This document shows, piece after piece, positions 16,649 through 26,453 of a stretch of 64,000 bases of DNA (positions within the stretch are counted from its first letter, which is position 1; every line of letters begins with the position of its first letter). The DNA comes from Leptospira kanakyensis. Lineage in GTDB: Bacteria > Spirochaetota > Leptospiria > Leptospirales > Leptospiraceae. The notes beneath the pieces are model-generated. The model was not told the DNA's origin, did no database searches, and was given only the letters and a program-made list of their open reading frames with translations. A program made the position numbers and the translations under genes. The DNA is taken from contig NZ_RQFG01000019.1 in the NCBI RefSeq assembly GCF_004769235.1, forward strand, positions 682,001-746,000, written 5' to 3'.

Positions 16649-17871
16649 GGTTTGAGTCTGGATTTGAATTCACTAAAACGGTCTTTGCCAGAGAATGAAT
16701 TTTCAGGGGAAGAAATTGATTCAAAATATACTAATTTGGCAATACGGATGGTTGTATCAGGATGTGTTTTCTTTAGTGATTCCGTACCTTCAGCCTTGGA
16801 AATTGTATTTAAAAAATTAGAAAGGCCAACAGGAGAATATCCAGCTTGGCTTGTAAGACCAACTGCCGCTTCATCTGCTTCTAACTCTAATTTCATATCA
16901 CGTCCCGTTTCAAAAAGTTGTTTTTCCATCTCATCAAGTAATGCGGAAGTGGCTGCATTCACAACTTCACCTCCTGGCGGTGAAAGTAATCCCGACAAAA
17001 TATCCAAAAATAAATTAGATTGTTTGAACTCTCCGTTATGAAACAAAACAATGTGCCCCATTTCGTGACCAATGATTCCCGCAAGTTCTGATTCTGTTTG
17101 TATTTTTTTCAGAGTTCCTGTTGTTAAAAACACAAAACCACCGGGACAAGCAAAAGCATTGACTTCTTGCGATTCAATCACTCCCACTCTAAAACTTAGA
17201 TCTTTCCTGGAAGATACGGAAGCCAAACGAGAAGCAATTGTGTTTAAATAACCTGTAAGTTCCGCATCTTTTACTACTGGATATTTTTTTAATAATCTAG
17301 CAGCGAGGGAACGCCCAACTTTTACTTCTGCTTTTGTCTCAGCCAAAATATCTAATTCAGAATTAGAATACACTGAATTACCAATATTCAAATTTTCCGT
17401 TTTAGAATTTGGCTGATTCGGTTGACTCAGTTGTTCAGGAAAAGGAACCGATTCCACCCAACGTAAAGATTCAAAATCATAAAGATCCCCTTCCCCTCGC
17501 ACTCGCATTTTTTGTGTTTCCGAAAGACCGCGCGCTGCTGCTGTTTTTGTAAAATCAGAAGCTCTTTGTCTTGCTACGACCGCCTCAGAAGAATTGGAAG
17601 TGACACCTAGTTTGATTTGGTTTCCCGGTGGGAGAGGAGATACAAACAATTTGGAGACCCAACCCGAACGATTCTCCGCCCGAACCTGGACAAAAAGTCC
17701 TTGTTCGCTGACTGGCGCGAGAACATCTCCCATTTGTAAAGGGAATCCATCAGCACTGAGTTTGGGTTGGGAAAGGAGTTTTGCCTTTGTGCTTTGTACG
17801 TATACATTGCCCTTCGCAATCAGTGTTTGTGCTAAAAAAAGAAACAAAAAGGTGTGAGACAGAGCTCTCAT
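16645..17871 (-). CDS. SH3-domain M48 family metalloprotease
   Basis: A 408-residue exported zinc protease. It has a signal peptide (MRALSHTFLFLFLAQTLIAK) and a bacterial SH3 domain (about 21-80, with VQVRAENRSGWVSKLFV). The M48 peptidase domain (about 180-400) carries HEMGH at 269-273 and a downstream glutamate in LELEADEAA (about 331), the expected zinc ligands. No transmembrane helix follows the signal, so it is probably periplasmic, like BepA/LoiP-type quality-control proteases. It is the first gene of a two-gene operon with the CHASE2 cyclase. Confidence 0.9.
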   Translation of the reverse strand: MRALSHTFLFLFLAQTLIAKGNVYVQSTKAKLLSQPKLSADGFPLQMGDVLAPVSEQGLFVQVRAENRSGWVSKLFVSPLPPGNQIKLGVTSNSSEAVVARQRASDFTKTAAARGLSETQKMRVRGEGDLYDFESLRWVESVPFPEQLSQPNQPNSKTENLNIGNSVYSNSELDILAETKAEVKVGRSLAARLLKKYPVVKDAELTGYLNTIASRLASVSSRKDLSFRVGVIESQEVNAFACPGGFVFLTTGTLKKIQTESELAGIIGHEMGHIVLFHNGEFKQSNLFLDILSGLLSPPGGEVVNAATSALLDEMEKQLFETGRDMKLELEADEAAVGLTSQAGYSPVGLSNFLNTISKAEGTESLKKTHPDTTIRIAKLVYFESISSPENSFSGKDRFSEFKSRLKP

Positions 17872-17971
17872 GCAATAAATTATGTATTTTCACCTAATTG
17901 CTGAAAACTCTTTTTTTATAGAAAGACTTTAGAATTGACATTTCCTTTCGCATTCTTGAAATGAACGCGTG

Positions 17972-19513
17972 ATGCATCATCTTTTACTAATATTCCTTTT
18001 GATTTTCTTCACCTTTACTAGCTGTAAAAAAGAAAAAGATGAAAGCAATTCACTTTCAGCTCTTGTAACTCGTTTTCTTGTCCGAAGCCTTCTCAATTCC
18101 AATATCAATTCCGAACTTCCCTCAAACCTAAGCGTTGCTGTCCCTCGTTCCATTCGTAAACCATCTTCTGGTCTTGGTGCTTCCTTTGGTAAAACAAACA
18201 AAAACAAAAAATTCATTGCTGTTTCCAAAGGGATTGCCCAAGACACTTTTGACTACGGATTCACAGGGCAGGCATTTTTAACAGAAGGTACTTCCATTGT
18301 TGCCGAAATCCTCAGAGATTCCAAACGAGATTTGGTTCTTATCAGTGGTGCTTATAATGTAGCCAAAAGAAACCCAGGTGTTTGTGTTCCTGGTGGGGCG
18401 TCGACTGTAAGTATCACACAATCGATGGAAAACGAATTCCTAGAAGGGATTGAACGACTGGGACTCAGCGCCGAAGAAGCGAGAGGCGAACTAGCAAGTT
18501 TACAAAATGAAGGCATCCTTCCTTATATCGGACAGTCTGTACCTACACCTGCGATGGTTTACAAAACACTTTCCAATAACGAGTATGATGCAGAAATTTC
18601 TTATTCGTTTGCTGAATCCATTGGAACACCTCAACCCTGCCCAACAAACAATAAATTTCAAAAAAGTTTAAAATTCAAAACCGATAAATCAAAAATTTTT
18701 AGTTCCATCACACGTTCCTTAAAAGTGTTCGGAATTTCTCTCAGTGTGGAAGCCTCCATCACATACATCACCCAAGCCGGAAAAAAAGACAAAGCCATTC
18801 TCAATATCAAACAAGTTACAACTACATCCGGAAGCACTGACAAATCGACAACAAGATTTACCTTTGAAGAATGTGATAACGACACAAATGCCAATGCAAA
18901 TAACTGTGTGACCCTTAGTTATAGCAATGTTTACGATAGTTCGGGAGACAAGGTCACAACCTCAGTCAAAGGAAAAACTAATGATTTTGGTGGCTATGTC
19001 ACCACAGAATACATAGACAATAACAATGGTTACGAATATTATTTAGAAGAAACCTATGATGAAAATGGAGAAACCGAATACTTTGCCGTAGATTATTATG
19101 ATTTAAATGATAACTCCAATGATGAATACGAAGAACTCGGTTACTTTGATTATGATATCTATGGCGAGTTTTATGAAACAGGAGCCAATGCCTACAAATT
19201 CGAATGGGACGCCTTTGTTGATTTTACGACGCCGGTGTTGCCTTCAGGTGGTGGTGGTATTGGGCAAGGGGGTTTTACGGAATACGATGCCTATGTCATT
19301 ATGCCAGCCGGGGTAGATCCGAATGACTTTCCCGACGAATATGTCGGTTGGGGAGAATTCTTTAATAATGTCAATAGCGGTGGCCCAGTATATTATGTAG
19401 ATTTTTACGGAACGGCAGACCAGATTGCAGGAACAGTTGTTTGGCGTTATACAATAGATGCAAATGGTAATGAAGTCTATACTTCTCTGGCAAATACAGT
19501 TATACAAATCTAA
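17972..19513 (+). CDS. Large acidic lipoprotein of unknown function
   Basis: A predicted lipoprotein of about 513 residues (signal MHHLLLIFLLIFFTFTSC). The ATG at 17972 is preferred over the adjacent in-frame GTG at 17969. After the lipid Cys comes a Lys/Glu/Ser-rich linker. The C-terminal third is rich in Asp, Tyr and Asn (for example DLNDNSNDEYEELGYFDYD), with YDSSGD/YDENGE-type repeats that resemble short YD motifs. It lies 14 nt upstream of a FadL-type porin and is probably co-transcribed with it. No family recognised. Confidence 0.75.
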   Translation: MHHLLLIFLLIFFTFTSCKKEKDESNSLSALVTRFLVRSLLNSNINSELPSNLSVAVPRSIRKPSSGLGASFGKTNKNKKFIAVSKGIAQDTFDYGFTGQAFLTEGTSIVAEILRDSKRDLVLISGAYNVAKRNPGVCVPGGASTVSITQSMENEFLEGIERLGLSAEEARGELASLQNEGILPYIGQSVPTPAMVYKTLSNNEYDAEISYSFAESIGTPQPCPTNNKFQKSLKFKTDKSKIFSSITRSLKVFGISLSVEASITYITQAGKKDKAILNIKQVTTTSGSTDKSTTRFTFEECDNDTNANANNCVTLSYSNVYDSSGDKVTTSVKGKTNDFGGYVTTEYIDNNNGYEYYLEETYDENGETEYFAVDYYDLNDNSNDEYEELGYFDYDIYGEFYETGANAYKFEWDAFVDFTTPVLPSGGGGIGQGGFTEYDAYVIMPAGVDPNDFPDEYVGWGEFFNNVNSGGPVYYVDFYGTADQIAGTVVWRYTIDANGNEVYTSLANTVIQI

Positions 19514-19527
19514 TTCAAAACAAACAT

Positions 19528-20985
19528 ATGTTAAATAAAATACAAATTCGAAATTTCCTTCCGATTCTATTTCTTTTCCCGAGTTTTCTATTTCCTTCGG
19601 AGCCCTATCATAATGTCCAAGGGTTTTATGGAGAAAGAGCTGCTGGTCTCGGTGGCGCTTTCACTGCTATCGCCGATGATCCGTCAGGTGCTTATTACAA
19701 CCCAGCAGGTCTTGGTTTTACTTACAACGACGGAATTTCCATTTCCGCGAGTAATTTTAAAGATGTAAAACGAAGTTATATTAACATTGATACACCGGGC
19801 CAAGTCTACAACCAAACCCACCAAGGGTTTGATCCAAACTTCATTGGTTTGTTAAAGAACTTTGATCGATGGAAGTTTGCATTTTCAATTGTCAATACAT
19901 ACAATTATTCTTACAACCGAGTCGACCAAGTCAACTACCCACTCGTTTCTACTTCGATCAACTCTACCAGAAACTACACAAAAGAAAGATACAACCAACT
20001 TCTCGTAGGCCCAAGTGCGGCTTACCTTCTCACCGATAAACTTTCCGTAGGTGCTACACTATATTACCTAAACGATACAAAAGAAGTTTCAAGGACTCAG
20101 TTCCAACAATTTTCCGATCTAAGTTATGTTATGCGTTCCTATGTAGACAACCGTAGGACTTCTGGTATTATGCCCGTCATCGGAATCCAATACCAACCCA
20201 TTCAAAAAGTATCACTAGGATTTAGTTACCGCCGTATCTTTGTTATGGGAGGAAATAGGTTATACAATGAAGTGTATGCAGATTCTACCCGTAGGCCAGG
20301 ATCCTCTGCCATAGATTTTATCGAAGGAACTGGGAACGGAGCCTCCTCCATTGAAGCGGGAGTTCTCACTCAAAAACCCAAACTCACGACTTCTATCCCA
20401 CAAACATCCGAGATGCGGTTCGGAGTTGCCTTTTTCCCAACATCAAGATTTCTTGCTTCCTTTGATATGATCCACACTTCAGGTTACAAATCGAATCGGA
20501 ACCAGGACGAAATTAGTACCTTTGGAAGAAGGATTACCTACACCATCAATGATACTGAAATTCGAGAACTCACAAGGGTTTCAACTACCAACTTTGCGGC
20601 GGGTATGGAATATTATTTAGCAGACACATTTTCCGTGTTAGCTGGTATTTACACAAACGAACCCAATACAAAACCCATTTCCTGGACAGAGTCCGCTGTA
20701 GATTTATACTTACAAAACGCTTATGGAAACCAAGTGCAGGTAAATTCCGGAGACAATAGTTTGATTTACAAAGTGGCGAGATCGGGAACGAACCCAAGAA
20801 ATGAATATTCCCGAAACAAAGGACTCAGTTTAGGATTTTCCTGGGTGACATCGAAATCTTCTGTTTCCGTTACTTATATCCGAGAAGTAGGAAACGGGAA
20901 TTCGAGGATTGATCCAAATTCCCTATCCCAAACCTTTGAATACAGTGCCCATTCCGTTTATATCATGGTTAGTTCCAGAAACTAA
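19528..20985 (+). CDS. OmpP1/FadL-type outer-membrane transport protein
   Basis: A 485-residue outer-membrane barrel. The signal peptide ends near FPSEP. The mature N-terminus has the FadL/OmpP1 hallmark GERAAGLGGAFTAIADDPSGAYYNPAGL. The remainder alternates as barrel strands and ends in SVYIMVSSRN. Family members move long-chain fatty acids or other hydrophobic compounds across the outer membrane; the ligand here is not known. It is second after the acidic lipoprotein gene. Confidence 0.85.
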   Translation: MLNKIQIRNFLPILFLFPSFLFPSEPYHNVQGFYGERAAGLGGAFTAIADDPSGAYYNPAGLGFTYNDGISISASNFKDVKRSYINIDTPGQVYNQTHQGFDPNFIGLLKNFDRWKFAFSIVNTYNYSYNRVDQVNYPLVSTSINSTRNYTKERYNQLLVGPSAAYLLTDKLSVGATLYYLNDTKEVSRTQFQQFSDLSYVMRSYVDNRRTSGIMPVIGIQYQPIQKVSLGFSYRRIFVMGGNRLYNEVYADSTRRPGSSAIDFIEGTGNGASSIEAGVLTQKPKLTTSIPQTSEMRFGVAFFPTSRFLASFDMIHTSGYKSNRNQDEISTFGRRITYTINDTEIRELTRVSTTNFAAGMEYYLADTFSVLAGIYTNEPNTKPISWTESAVDLYLQNAYGNQVQVNSGDNSLIYKVARSGTNPRNEYSRNKGLSLGFSWVTSKSSVSVTYIREVGNGNSRIDPNSLSQTFEYSAHSVYIMVSSRN

Positions 20986-21001
20986 CTATGATATCGGTAT
21001 T

Positions 21002-21901
21002 TTACTTTGAACTTTGGTTCGATGTAAAATACTCTTTGGCATCTTCGTAACCATGCCGAAGAAGGATTTCCGCTTGTTCCTTTTTAAAATTTAAGATACT
21101 CACAAGACCTAACATTCGTTTGGGAGCAATGACGGAAACTTTTGCATTTTTAAATTGAGTGCGCAGTCCCAGTAAAAAATTTTCAATCGGTGTGAGCCCT
21201 TGCATTACAGCCTTTCTGTATTCAAATCCTTGTTCGACACTTCTGTAAGAACCAAGTAAATAAAGTTCAAATAACCTTTCTAAGGCTTCGTCTTTGGTTT
21301 CCGGTGCCTCCATCATCTGCACCCCTCCCACAGGAGAAAGTAGGACCACAACTATTTCAGAGGCCTCGTGAGTGAGCGCCGGTAAAATTGGGGTATTAGC
21401 CATCACTCCTCCATCCCAATACGGTTCTCCATCAATCATTTGCCAAGGAAAGATCATGGGAATGGCAGAAGAAGCCAAGATATGTTCGATTCTTAAACCA
21501 GGATTTTCAAAAAACTTTAATTCTGATGTTAGGATATTCACAGCAGAGATGATGACTTTTGTTTTGGATTCATTCAGGGCCGTAAAATCCATATTTTCAT
21601 GGATGAATTTTTTTAAGGGATAGGTTTCCACAAGGGGATAGTATTTTCTTCGAAAAAATCCCTTTAACATATTCCAGACCGAATAACGCATGATATTTTT
21701 TTGGTTTAAACGTAACCATAATTCAGATAACCTACTGGAATTCATTCCTGAACCAATCGCACAAGCGTTGATGGCACCAACCGATGTCCCACAAATGATA
21801 TCTGGTTTCCAATGGATCTCCTCCAAATACCGCAGAACACCTGCTTGGTAGGCACCTCTCGCCCCACCACCTGACAATACCAATGCCCTTTTTTTAGCCA
21901 T
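21002..21901 (-). CDS. Patatin-like phospholipase
   Basis: A 299-residue protein with the complete patatin signature. It shows the oxyanion loop GGGARGAYQ (11-19), nucleophile elbow GTSVG (Ser40) and catalytic Asp163 in WDGG. No signal peptide or transmembrane segment is seen, so it is likely cytoplasmic or peripheral, hydrolysing acyl esters of phospholipids. It starts directly after the stop of the NlpC/P60 gene and ends a three-gene minus-strand operon that begins with a second, larger patatin. Confidence 0.9.
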   Translation of the reverse strand: MAKKRALVLSGGGARGAYQAGVLRYLEEIHWKPDIICGTSVGAINACAIGSGMNSSRLSELWLRLNQKNIMRYSVWNMLKGFFRRKYYPLVETYPLKKFIHENMDFTALNESKTKVIISAVNILTSELKFFENPGLRIEHILASSAIPMIFPWQMIDGEPYWDGGVMANTPILPALTHEASEIVVVLLSPVGGVQMMEAPETKDEALERLFELYLLGSYRSVEQGFEYRKAVMQGLTPIENFLLGLRTQFKNAKVSVIAPKRMLGLVSILNFKKEQAEILLRHGYEDAKEYFTSNQSSK

Positions 21902-23152
21902 CTATTTAGCTCCGGTAAAAACGTCTCGCCCGGTGATATATCTTTCCTTCCACCACTTTTCGTTTAAGGATTGGATGACCACACCACGACTCGTAGATGC
22001 ATGGATAAAATTTCCGTTTTCTAAAACCATTCCCACATGAGTAATTTTACTTGTGTTTGGTGATGCAGAGAAAAATACTAAATTCCCAATTTGTTGTTTG
22101 TCACGCGGAACTGACTTACCGATTTGGGCCTGGTCTCTGGCGGATCTGGGAATTGTTTTTTCATTCATTCCAATTTTTGAATCGGTTAATATGGATTTGG
22201 TTAGACCAGAACAATCCACACCTCTTTTGGAATACCCACCATACAAATAAGGAGTTCCTATCCAATTTCGACCCACAGGATCAACTAACTTACGTTTATC
22301 TTTCTCGCCAACAGTTGTTTGTACAGTTGAGCTATTTTGTTCTTCTAAAAATAGAATGTTTGGATCAAGTCTTGGGCGTTCTTTTTTTACCCACTCTCCT
22401 TGTTCATTCCAAACAATTTCTGTGCGTCTTTCTGATTTTTGAAAATGATCTTTGGAAGAATTTGGACTGAGAACTTGGATGGTATCTGCTTTTACGATTT
22501 CCCAATCCTTAGGTTCTATATTTTGTCCTTCCTTCTTATACCAATCATTTAAAAATTGGGATTTTTTTTCATCACTGAGAGTTTGGATTTGTTTGGGAAG
22601 GACGGACTCCAAAGTTTTGATGGTGGAATTTGTATTTTCTTGCTTTTTACGAGATAAAACCACGAAACGTCCAGCAACAAGAACCGATGCACCACTCCAT
22701 TGTTTGGCCCTCGCCACTCGTAGAATTTCAAGAATGGAATCTTCAGGAAGTTTTGAGATAGCGGTTTCTTTAAAAAATTTACCGAGATAGGGAATGTCTT
22801 TTTTGTTAGGTTTCGCTGTGATAAAATAAGGGATCAATTCTTCTGTTTCTTCCCAAGTGTACCCATAGTCTTTTAAGATAACAAACCTTTCGACCCCTTC
22901 CGCAAATTCAGGAGCCGGCATAGATTCAAAAGCCGCCCAAACCCGCAGTGACTGGACAATTTCTTTTATCGAAGGATCGTTTGCCCGATCTCCCAAACGT
23001 TTTCGAATTTCATTACGGATGAGTAAGGTCTCTTGTTTGTTATAAACAGATGCAACTAACGAATCTAAGTTTTGAGCGGATAGTGAACTTACCCCGAAAA
23101 AAAGAAATATAAACCCAACCAAAATCACACGATAATTTGAAATCACAAACAT
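21902..23152 (-). CDS. NlpC/P60 family cell-wall hydrolase
   Basis: A 416-residue secreted protein with a signal peptide (to about SLSAQ, residue 27). A long helical N-terminal region (30-260) of unknown role precedes a C-terminal NlpC/P60 domain (about 290-415). That domain has Cys314 (VDCSGL), His372 (THVGM) and His384 (FIHAS) as the catalytic triad. The expected activity is cleavage of peptidoglycan stem peptides. It lies between two patatin genes in one operon. Confidence 0.9.
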   Translation of the reverse strand: MFVISNYRVILVGFIFLFFGVSSLSAQNLDSLVASVYNKQETLLIRNEIRKRLGDRANDPSIKEIVQSLRVWAAFESMPAPEFAEGVERFVILKDYGYTWEETEELIPYFITAKPNKKDIPYLGKFFKETAISKLPEDSILEILRVARAKQWSGASVLVAGRFVVLSRKKQENTNSTIKTLESVLPKQIQTLSDEKKSQFLNDWYKKEGQNIEPKDWEIVKADTIQVLSPNSSKDHFQKSERRTEIVWNEQGEWVKKERPRLDPNILFLEEQNSSTVQTTVGEKDKRKLVDPVGRNWIGTPYLYGGYSKRGVDCSGLTKSILTDSKIGMNEKTIPRSARDQAQIGKSVPRDKQQIGNLVFFSASPNTSKITHVGMVLENGNFIHASTSRGVVIQSLNEKWWKERYITGRDVFTGAK

Positions 23153-23176
23153 ACTTTGTATGATAAGGTTTAGAAT

Positions 23177-25051
23177 TTATTGTAAAGAAGGATTTAGAAA
23201 TTTCTCTTTACTCCTTTTGATTTTATCGATGGAAGAAACGTATCCAAGTTCCATCAAACGTTCATAGGCAAACCAATCCAAAAGGCCAAAATTGTTCGTA
23301 GGAATTTGTAAGAATAAATCGGAGATTTTTTCTGTTTGTCGGATGCGGTCCCGACTCGAAGCCAGAATCGAACGAATGATGATATCACCAATGGGAGGAA
23401 ATTTGGGTCTTAAAATTTCATTGAAGTTGATAAGGTTTGTAATTTGTACCAAGGGATTTGTCATCACCCCTGGATTTGTTTTATCAAAATAAGCGCAGAG
23501 TTCTTTGTCTTGGTCGGGATAAATATCTCCAAACACGTCAACCGAAATGATTTTTCCAGCACCCCGCTCTTTGAGTGTAATCCCAGGAACATTATCGAGA
23601 ACTCCTCCATCCACATAAACCACCCCATCATCGATAAACGGAGGAACCACTCCTGGAATGGAGGTACTCGCACGAATGGCCTTCCATAAATCACCTTTGT
23701 CATGTACATGAATTTCCGAATGGGAAAGATCGGTGGAAATGGCATAATAAGGAATCCATAAATCTTCAATTTGGATGGATCCAAAAAATTGGCGAATGGC
23801 TTCTGTGTATTTTTTTCCTGTAGTGAGGGATAAAACAGGAACTGTATATTCGTTTAACAGGTCTTTGGAGATCCAAAATGCTTTTGCCTTTTCCTTACTA
23901 CCGGCGCTTGTTTCCCCCATAGCAATGAGGGCTGCAAAAATAGATCCAGCACTGGTTCCAGAAACCATATCAATCGGAATTTGGTGTTCTTCCAAAGCTG
24001 AAAGAACTCCCAAATGCGAAAAACCTTTCGCACCCCCTCCACCAAGAGAAAGCCCAATGGATTTTCCAAGGAGACCCCGGCCGAGCCTTTCCCATGTATC
24101 AAGCCTGTCCAAATGCACATGGTAATGATGGTTAAATTTTCTTTTGTGTAAATGTCGGATAGTTCCAGGGACTACAACCACTGGATCTGGTTGGAGGAGA
24201 ATTAATACATGATTGATCTCTTTGAATTGTTTGGGATCTAAAATAGATTCTAAATGGATACAATTTGGATCCGAGTTTGCATCCTTAATGTATAAAATGG
24301 TATCGGATTGGCGGAGTGCCCTCCGCATCCAAGCGGAAACATCCTTTTTATCTTCTAATAAATAAAATACATAATCAAACTCCGCTTCCAATTGCGAAAA
24401 AAACCGAATGATCCATGGTTCGCGGTCTTTTTCCTCTAACGTCTGTAACTCGCTCGTTCGTTCCAGAAAAAATGTTTCATCCACCACACAAAAGGATCCA
24501 TACCGTAAAAATACGAGACCCATCTTATGAATGATTTCATCCAAACTATCTTTGGTTAATGCGGAAAGAACCGAAAACGTTCGAGAAACAGGAACAAAAC
24601 CTTTGTTTTCTGTTTTGGCATGTGCCAGCCGTTCGGCGATGATTTTGGTAATTTGTAAAAGGCTTTCTGGGTATTTGAGAAGGATGGAAAGTGCGATGTC
24701 CCGAGGAACACGAATGAGTTCCGAATCGCGGATGGCTTTGACAGTGGCGGAACGTTTTTCCCCTGTGATGAGGCTCAGTTCTCCAATGATGTCCAGACGT
24801 TTGAATTCTCCCACATCACGAACCGCACCATCTGACCCGCGTTTTTCATAACGTAATTTTCCTGCGGCTAAGATGTACAAATCATTCCCATCGGAATTTT
24901 CTGCAAATAACACCTCTCCACCCACTAAAAATTCCCTAACGGTGTTTTCCTTTAGTTCGCGAAGCACCGTATGCGGTAAATTTTTAAATAGATCGGCCAG
25001 AGTCAGATACTGGGCCAAATGAGGATGTTTGGAAATCCGAATTCGTTTCAC
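23177..25051 (-). CDS. Cyclic-nucleotide-binding patatin-like esterase (NTE type)
   Basis: A 624-residue protein. It has an N-terminal cyclic-nucleotide-binding domain (about 15-145) with phosphate cassette GELSLITGEKRSATV, keeping the key Glu91 and Arg100. A middle domain (about 155-320) follows, then a patatin domain (about 330-510) with GGGGAKGFSHLG, nucleophile Ser367 (GTSAG) and Asp481 (DGG). The layout matches bacterial neuropathy-target-esterase-like proteins, so lysophospholipase activity gated by a cyclic nucleotide is plausible. It is the first gene of the operon with NlpC/P60 and a second patatin. Confidence 0.9.
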   Translation of the reverse strand: MKRIRISKHPHLAQYLTLADLFKNLPHTVLRELKENTVREFLVGGEVLFAENSDGNDLYILAAGKLRYEKRGSDGAVRDVGEFKRLDIIGELSLITGEKRSATVKAIRDSELIRVPRDIALSILLKYPESLLQITKIIAERLAHAKTENKGFVPVSRTFSVLSALTKDSLDEIIHKMGLVFLRYGSFCVVDETFFLERTSELQTLEEKDREPWIIRFFSQLEAEFDYVFYLLEDKKDVSAWMRRALRQSDTILYIKDANSDPNCIHLESILDPKQFKEINHVLILLQPDPVVVVPGTIRHLHKRKFNHHYHVHLDRLDTWERLGRGLLGKSIGLSLGGGGAKGFSHLGVLSALEEHQIPIDMVSGTSAGSIFAALIAMGETSAGSKEKAKAFWISKDLLNEYTVPVLSLTTGKKYTEAIRQFFGSIQIEDLWIPYYAISTDLSHSEIHVHDKGDLWKAIRASTSIPGVVPPFIDDGVVYVDGGVLDNVPGITLKERGAGKIISVDVFGDIYPDQDKELCAYFDKTNPGVMTNPLVQITNLINFNEILRPKFPPIGDIIIRSILASSRDRIRQTEKISDLFLQIPTNNFGLLDWFAYERLMELGYVSSIDKIKRSKEKFLNPSLQ

Positions 25052-25126
25052 CAGAAAGGTTTTACGAAAGTTTTAAAAAAAACTCAACCTCCTTTTCTTT
25101 TTTTAAGATCCTCTTCCAGAGTTTCT

Positions 25127-25146
25127 AATGAGTGGATTCACTCATT
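25127..25146. promoter_or_regulatory. Perfect 8-bp inverted repeat between divergent genes
   Basis: AATGAGTG and CACTCATT separated by GATT, in the 165-bp region between the divergent CNB-patatin and ruvA genes. There is no T-run beside it, so an operator is more likely than a terminator. No regulator is identified. Confidence 0.4.
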
Positions 25147-25216
25147 GTGATTCGATGATAAAAAGATTGGTGGTCAAACCGGTGGGATTTTAGATTTTGG
25201 AAGTGGAACGAAAGGA

Positions 25217-25816
25217 ATGATTGCAAGTTTACGCGGAAAATTAATTCAACTAGAAATGGACCATCTTGTCCTGGATGTGGCAGGAGTCGGGTATGAAGTT
25301 CATATTCCTTTTCCTTTGCATTTAGAATGTAAAGACAAAATGAAGGAAGAGATTTTTATCCACATCTTTCATTCCATCACTGACAGAGGGGAAAGACTTT
25401 TTGGATTTTCTACAAGGAAAGACCGCGAACTTTTCCAACTCATCAAATCACTTCATGGAATCGGTGAACTGACCGCACTCAAAATCCTTTCCTTTTTCCA
25501 TGCCGACGATTTGTATAAAATCGCAAAAGAAGATGATAGAAAAACTTTGGAAAAAATTCCCAAAGTCAAAGGCAAAACCTCAGAAAAAATTCTTTTTGAA
25601 ATCAAACAAAACTTAAAAAAGTTAGAAATCTTTTTAAGTGATGAATCTGCAAAAACAGAATCGGAAGATAGAGAAACAGATTTGGCAACCCTTGCTCTCA
25701 TCCAACTTGGATTTGATGAAAAAACTGCCACCAAACAAGTGACTGACGCGAAAAAACTAAATCCTCTCGCCACAGCTTCAGAAATCGTCAAACAAGTGAT
25801 TACGGGAACCAGATAA
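25217..25816 (+). CDS. ruvA: Holliday junction branch migration protein RuvA
   Basis: A 199-residue protein of normal RuvA length. It has an N-terminal OB-fold (MIASLRGKLIQLEMDHLVLDVAGVGYEVHIP), two helix-hairpin-helix motifs (LHGIGELTALKIL near 80-92 and IPKVKGKTSEKIL near 114-126) and the C-terminal three-helix domain (about 155-199) that contacts RuvB. RuvA tetramers hold Holliday junctions for the RuvB motor. It stands alone here: ruvB and ruvC are not adjacent, and the next gene is convergent. Confidence 0.95.
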   Translation: MIASLRGKLIQLEMDHLVLDVAGVGYEVHIPFPLHLECKDKMKEEIFIHIFHSITDRGERLFGFSTRKDRELFQLIKSLHGIGELTALKILSFFHADDLYKIAKEDDRKTLEKIPKVKGKTSEKILFEIKQNLKKLEIFLSDESAKTESEDRETDLATLALIQLGFDEKTATKQVTDAKKLNPLATASEIVKQVITGTR

Positions 25817-25817
25817 A

Positions 25818-26453
25818 TCAAAACATACGGAGGAGATACCATTTCCCCTCCGCTTTGACAAAACTAGGATTAATCAAATACCTTTCTAGTTTAGGGTTTT
25901 CTAAAAATCGGAATTTTACTTCCACTTCCTCGCTAGAACCCACATAAAAATCAACTGACACTTGTTTTGCTGCCAAAAACACATCACGTACTGTTAAATT
26001 TCCAGAACTTCCCTTTTTGGAATCTAATTTCTCGGAATGAAAATAATAAACCTGGAAGTATCCGTTGGGATCTTTTAAATCCGCTTTCACTTCCTCGACT
26101 GTCCAGTATCCTTTGGCATCGACATACAAACCTTTGGTGGGATGGACAAGGGTCAGGAGATGGGTAAACTCACCCAAACAAAGATCGGAAAGTAAAATTT
26201 TAAGTTCTGATACAATGACAGTTTGGTCAAATTTAGAAATGGAGGTTCCATACACCTTTCCAACATTTAAAGGAATGGGACAGGAAATTGTTTTGGACTC
26301 TCGTTGGGTTCGGCTGGGATTTCCTTCCCCAGTTTGCGTCTGCCCTACTTCATTCAGATCCAAAGGCCTAGAACCAGATGTTTGGATTTGGCAATGATAC
26401 AAAAAACTAAAAAAGAATAGAAAAAACCAAATTTGTTTTGCGAATGATTTCAT
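25818..26453 (-). CDS. Predicted lipoprotein of unknown function
   Basis: A 211-residue protein with signal peptide MKSFAKQIWFFLFFFSFLYHC and lipid Cys21, then a low-complexity linker. The remaining region (about 55-211) resembles a compact folded domain with FTHLLTLVHPTKGLYVDAKGYW and ends in GKWYLLRMF. The start overlaps the stop of the upstream TPR/Mrr-like gene (TAATG), so the two are one operon. Its 3' end is 1 nt from the convergent ruvA stop. Confidence 0.75.
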   Translation of the reverse strand: MKSFAKQIWFFLFFFSFLYHCQIQTSGSRPLDLNEVGQTQTGEGNPSRTQRESKTISCPIPLNVGKVYGTSISKFDQTVIVSELKILLSDLCLGEFTHLLTLVHPTKGLYVDAKGYWTVEEVKADLKDPNGYFQVYYFHSEKLDSKKGSSGNLTVRDVFLAAKQVSVDFYVGSSEEVEVKFRFLENPKLERYLINPSFVKAEGKWYLLRMF

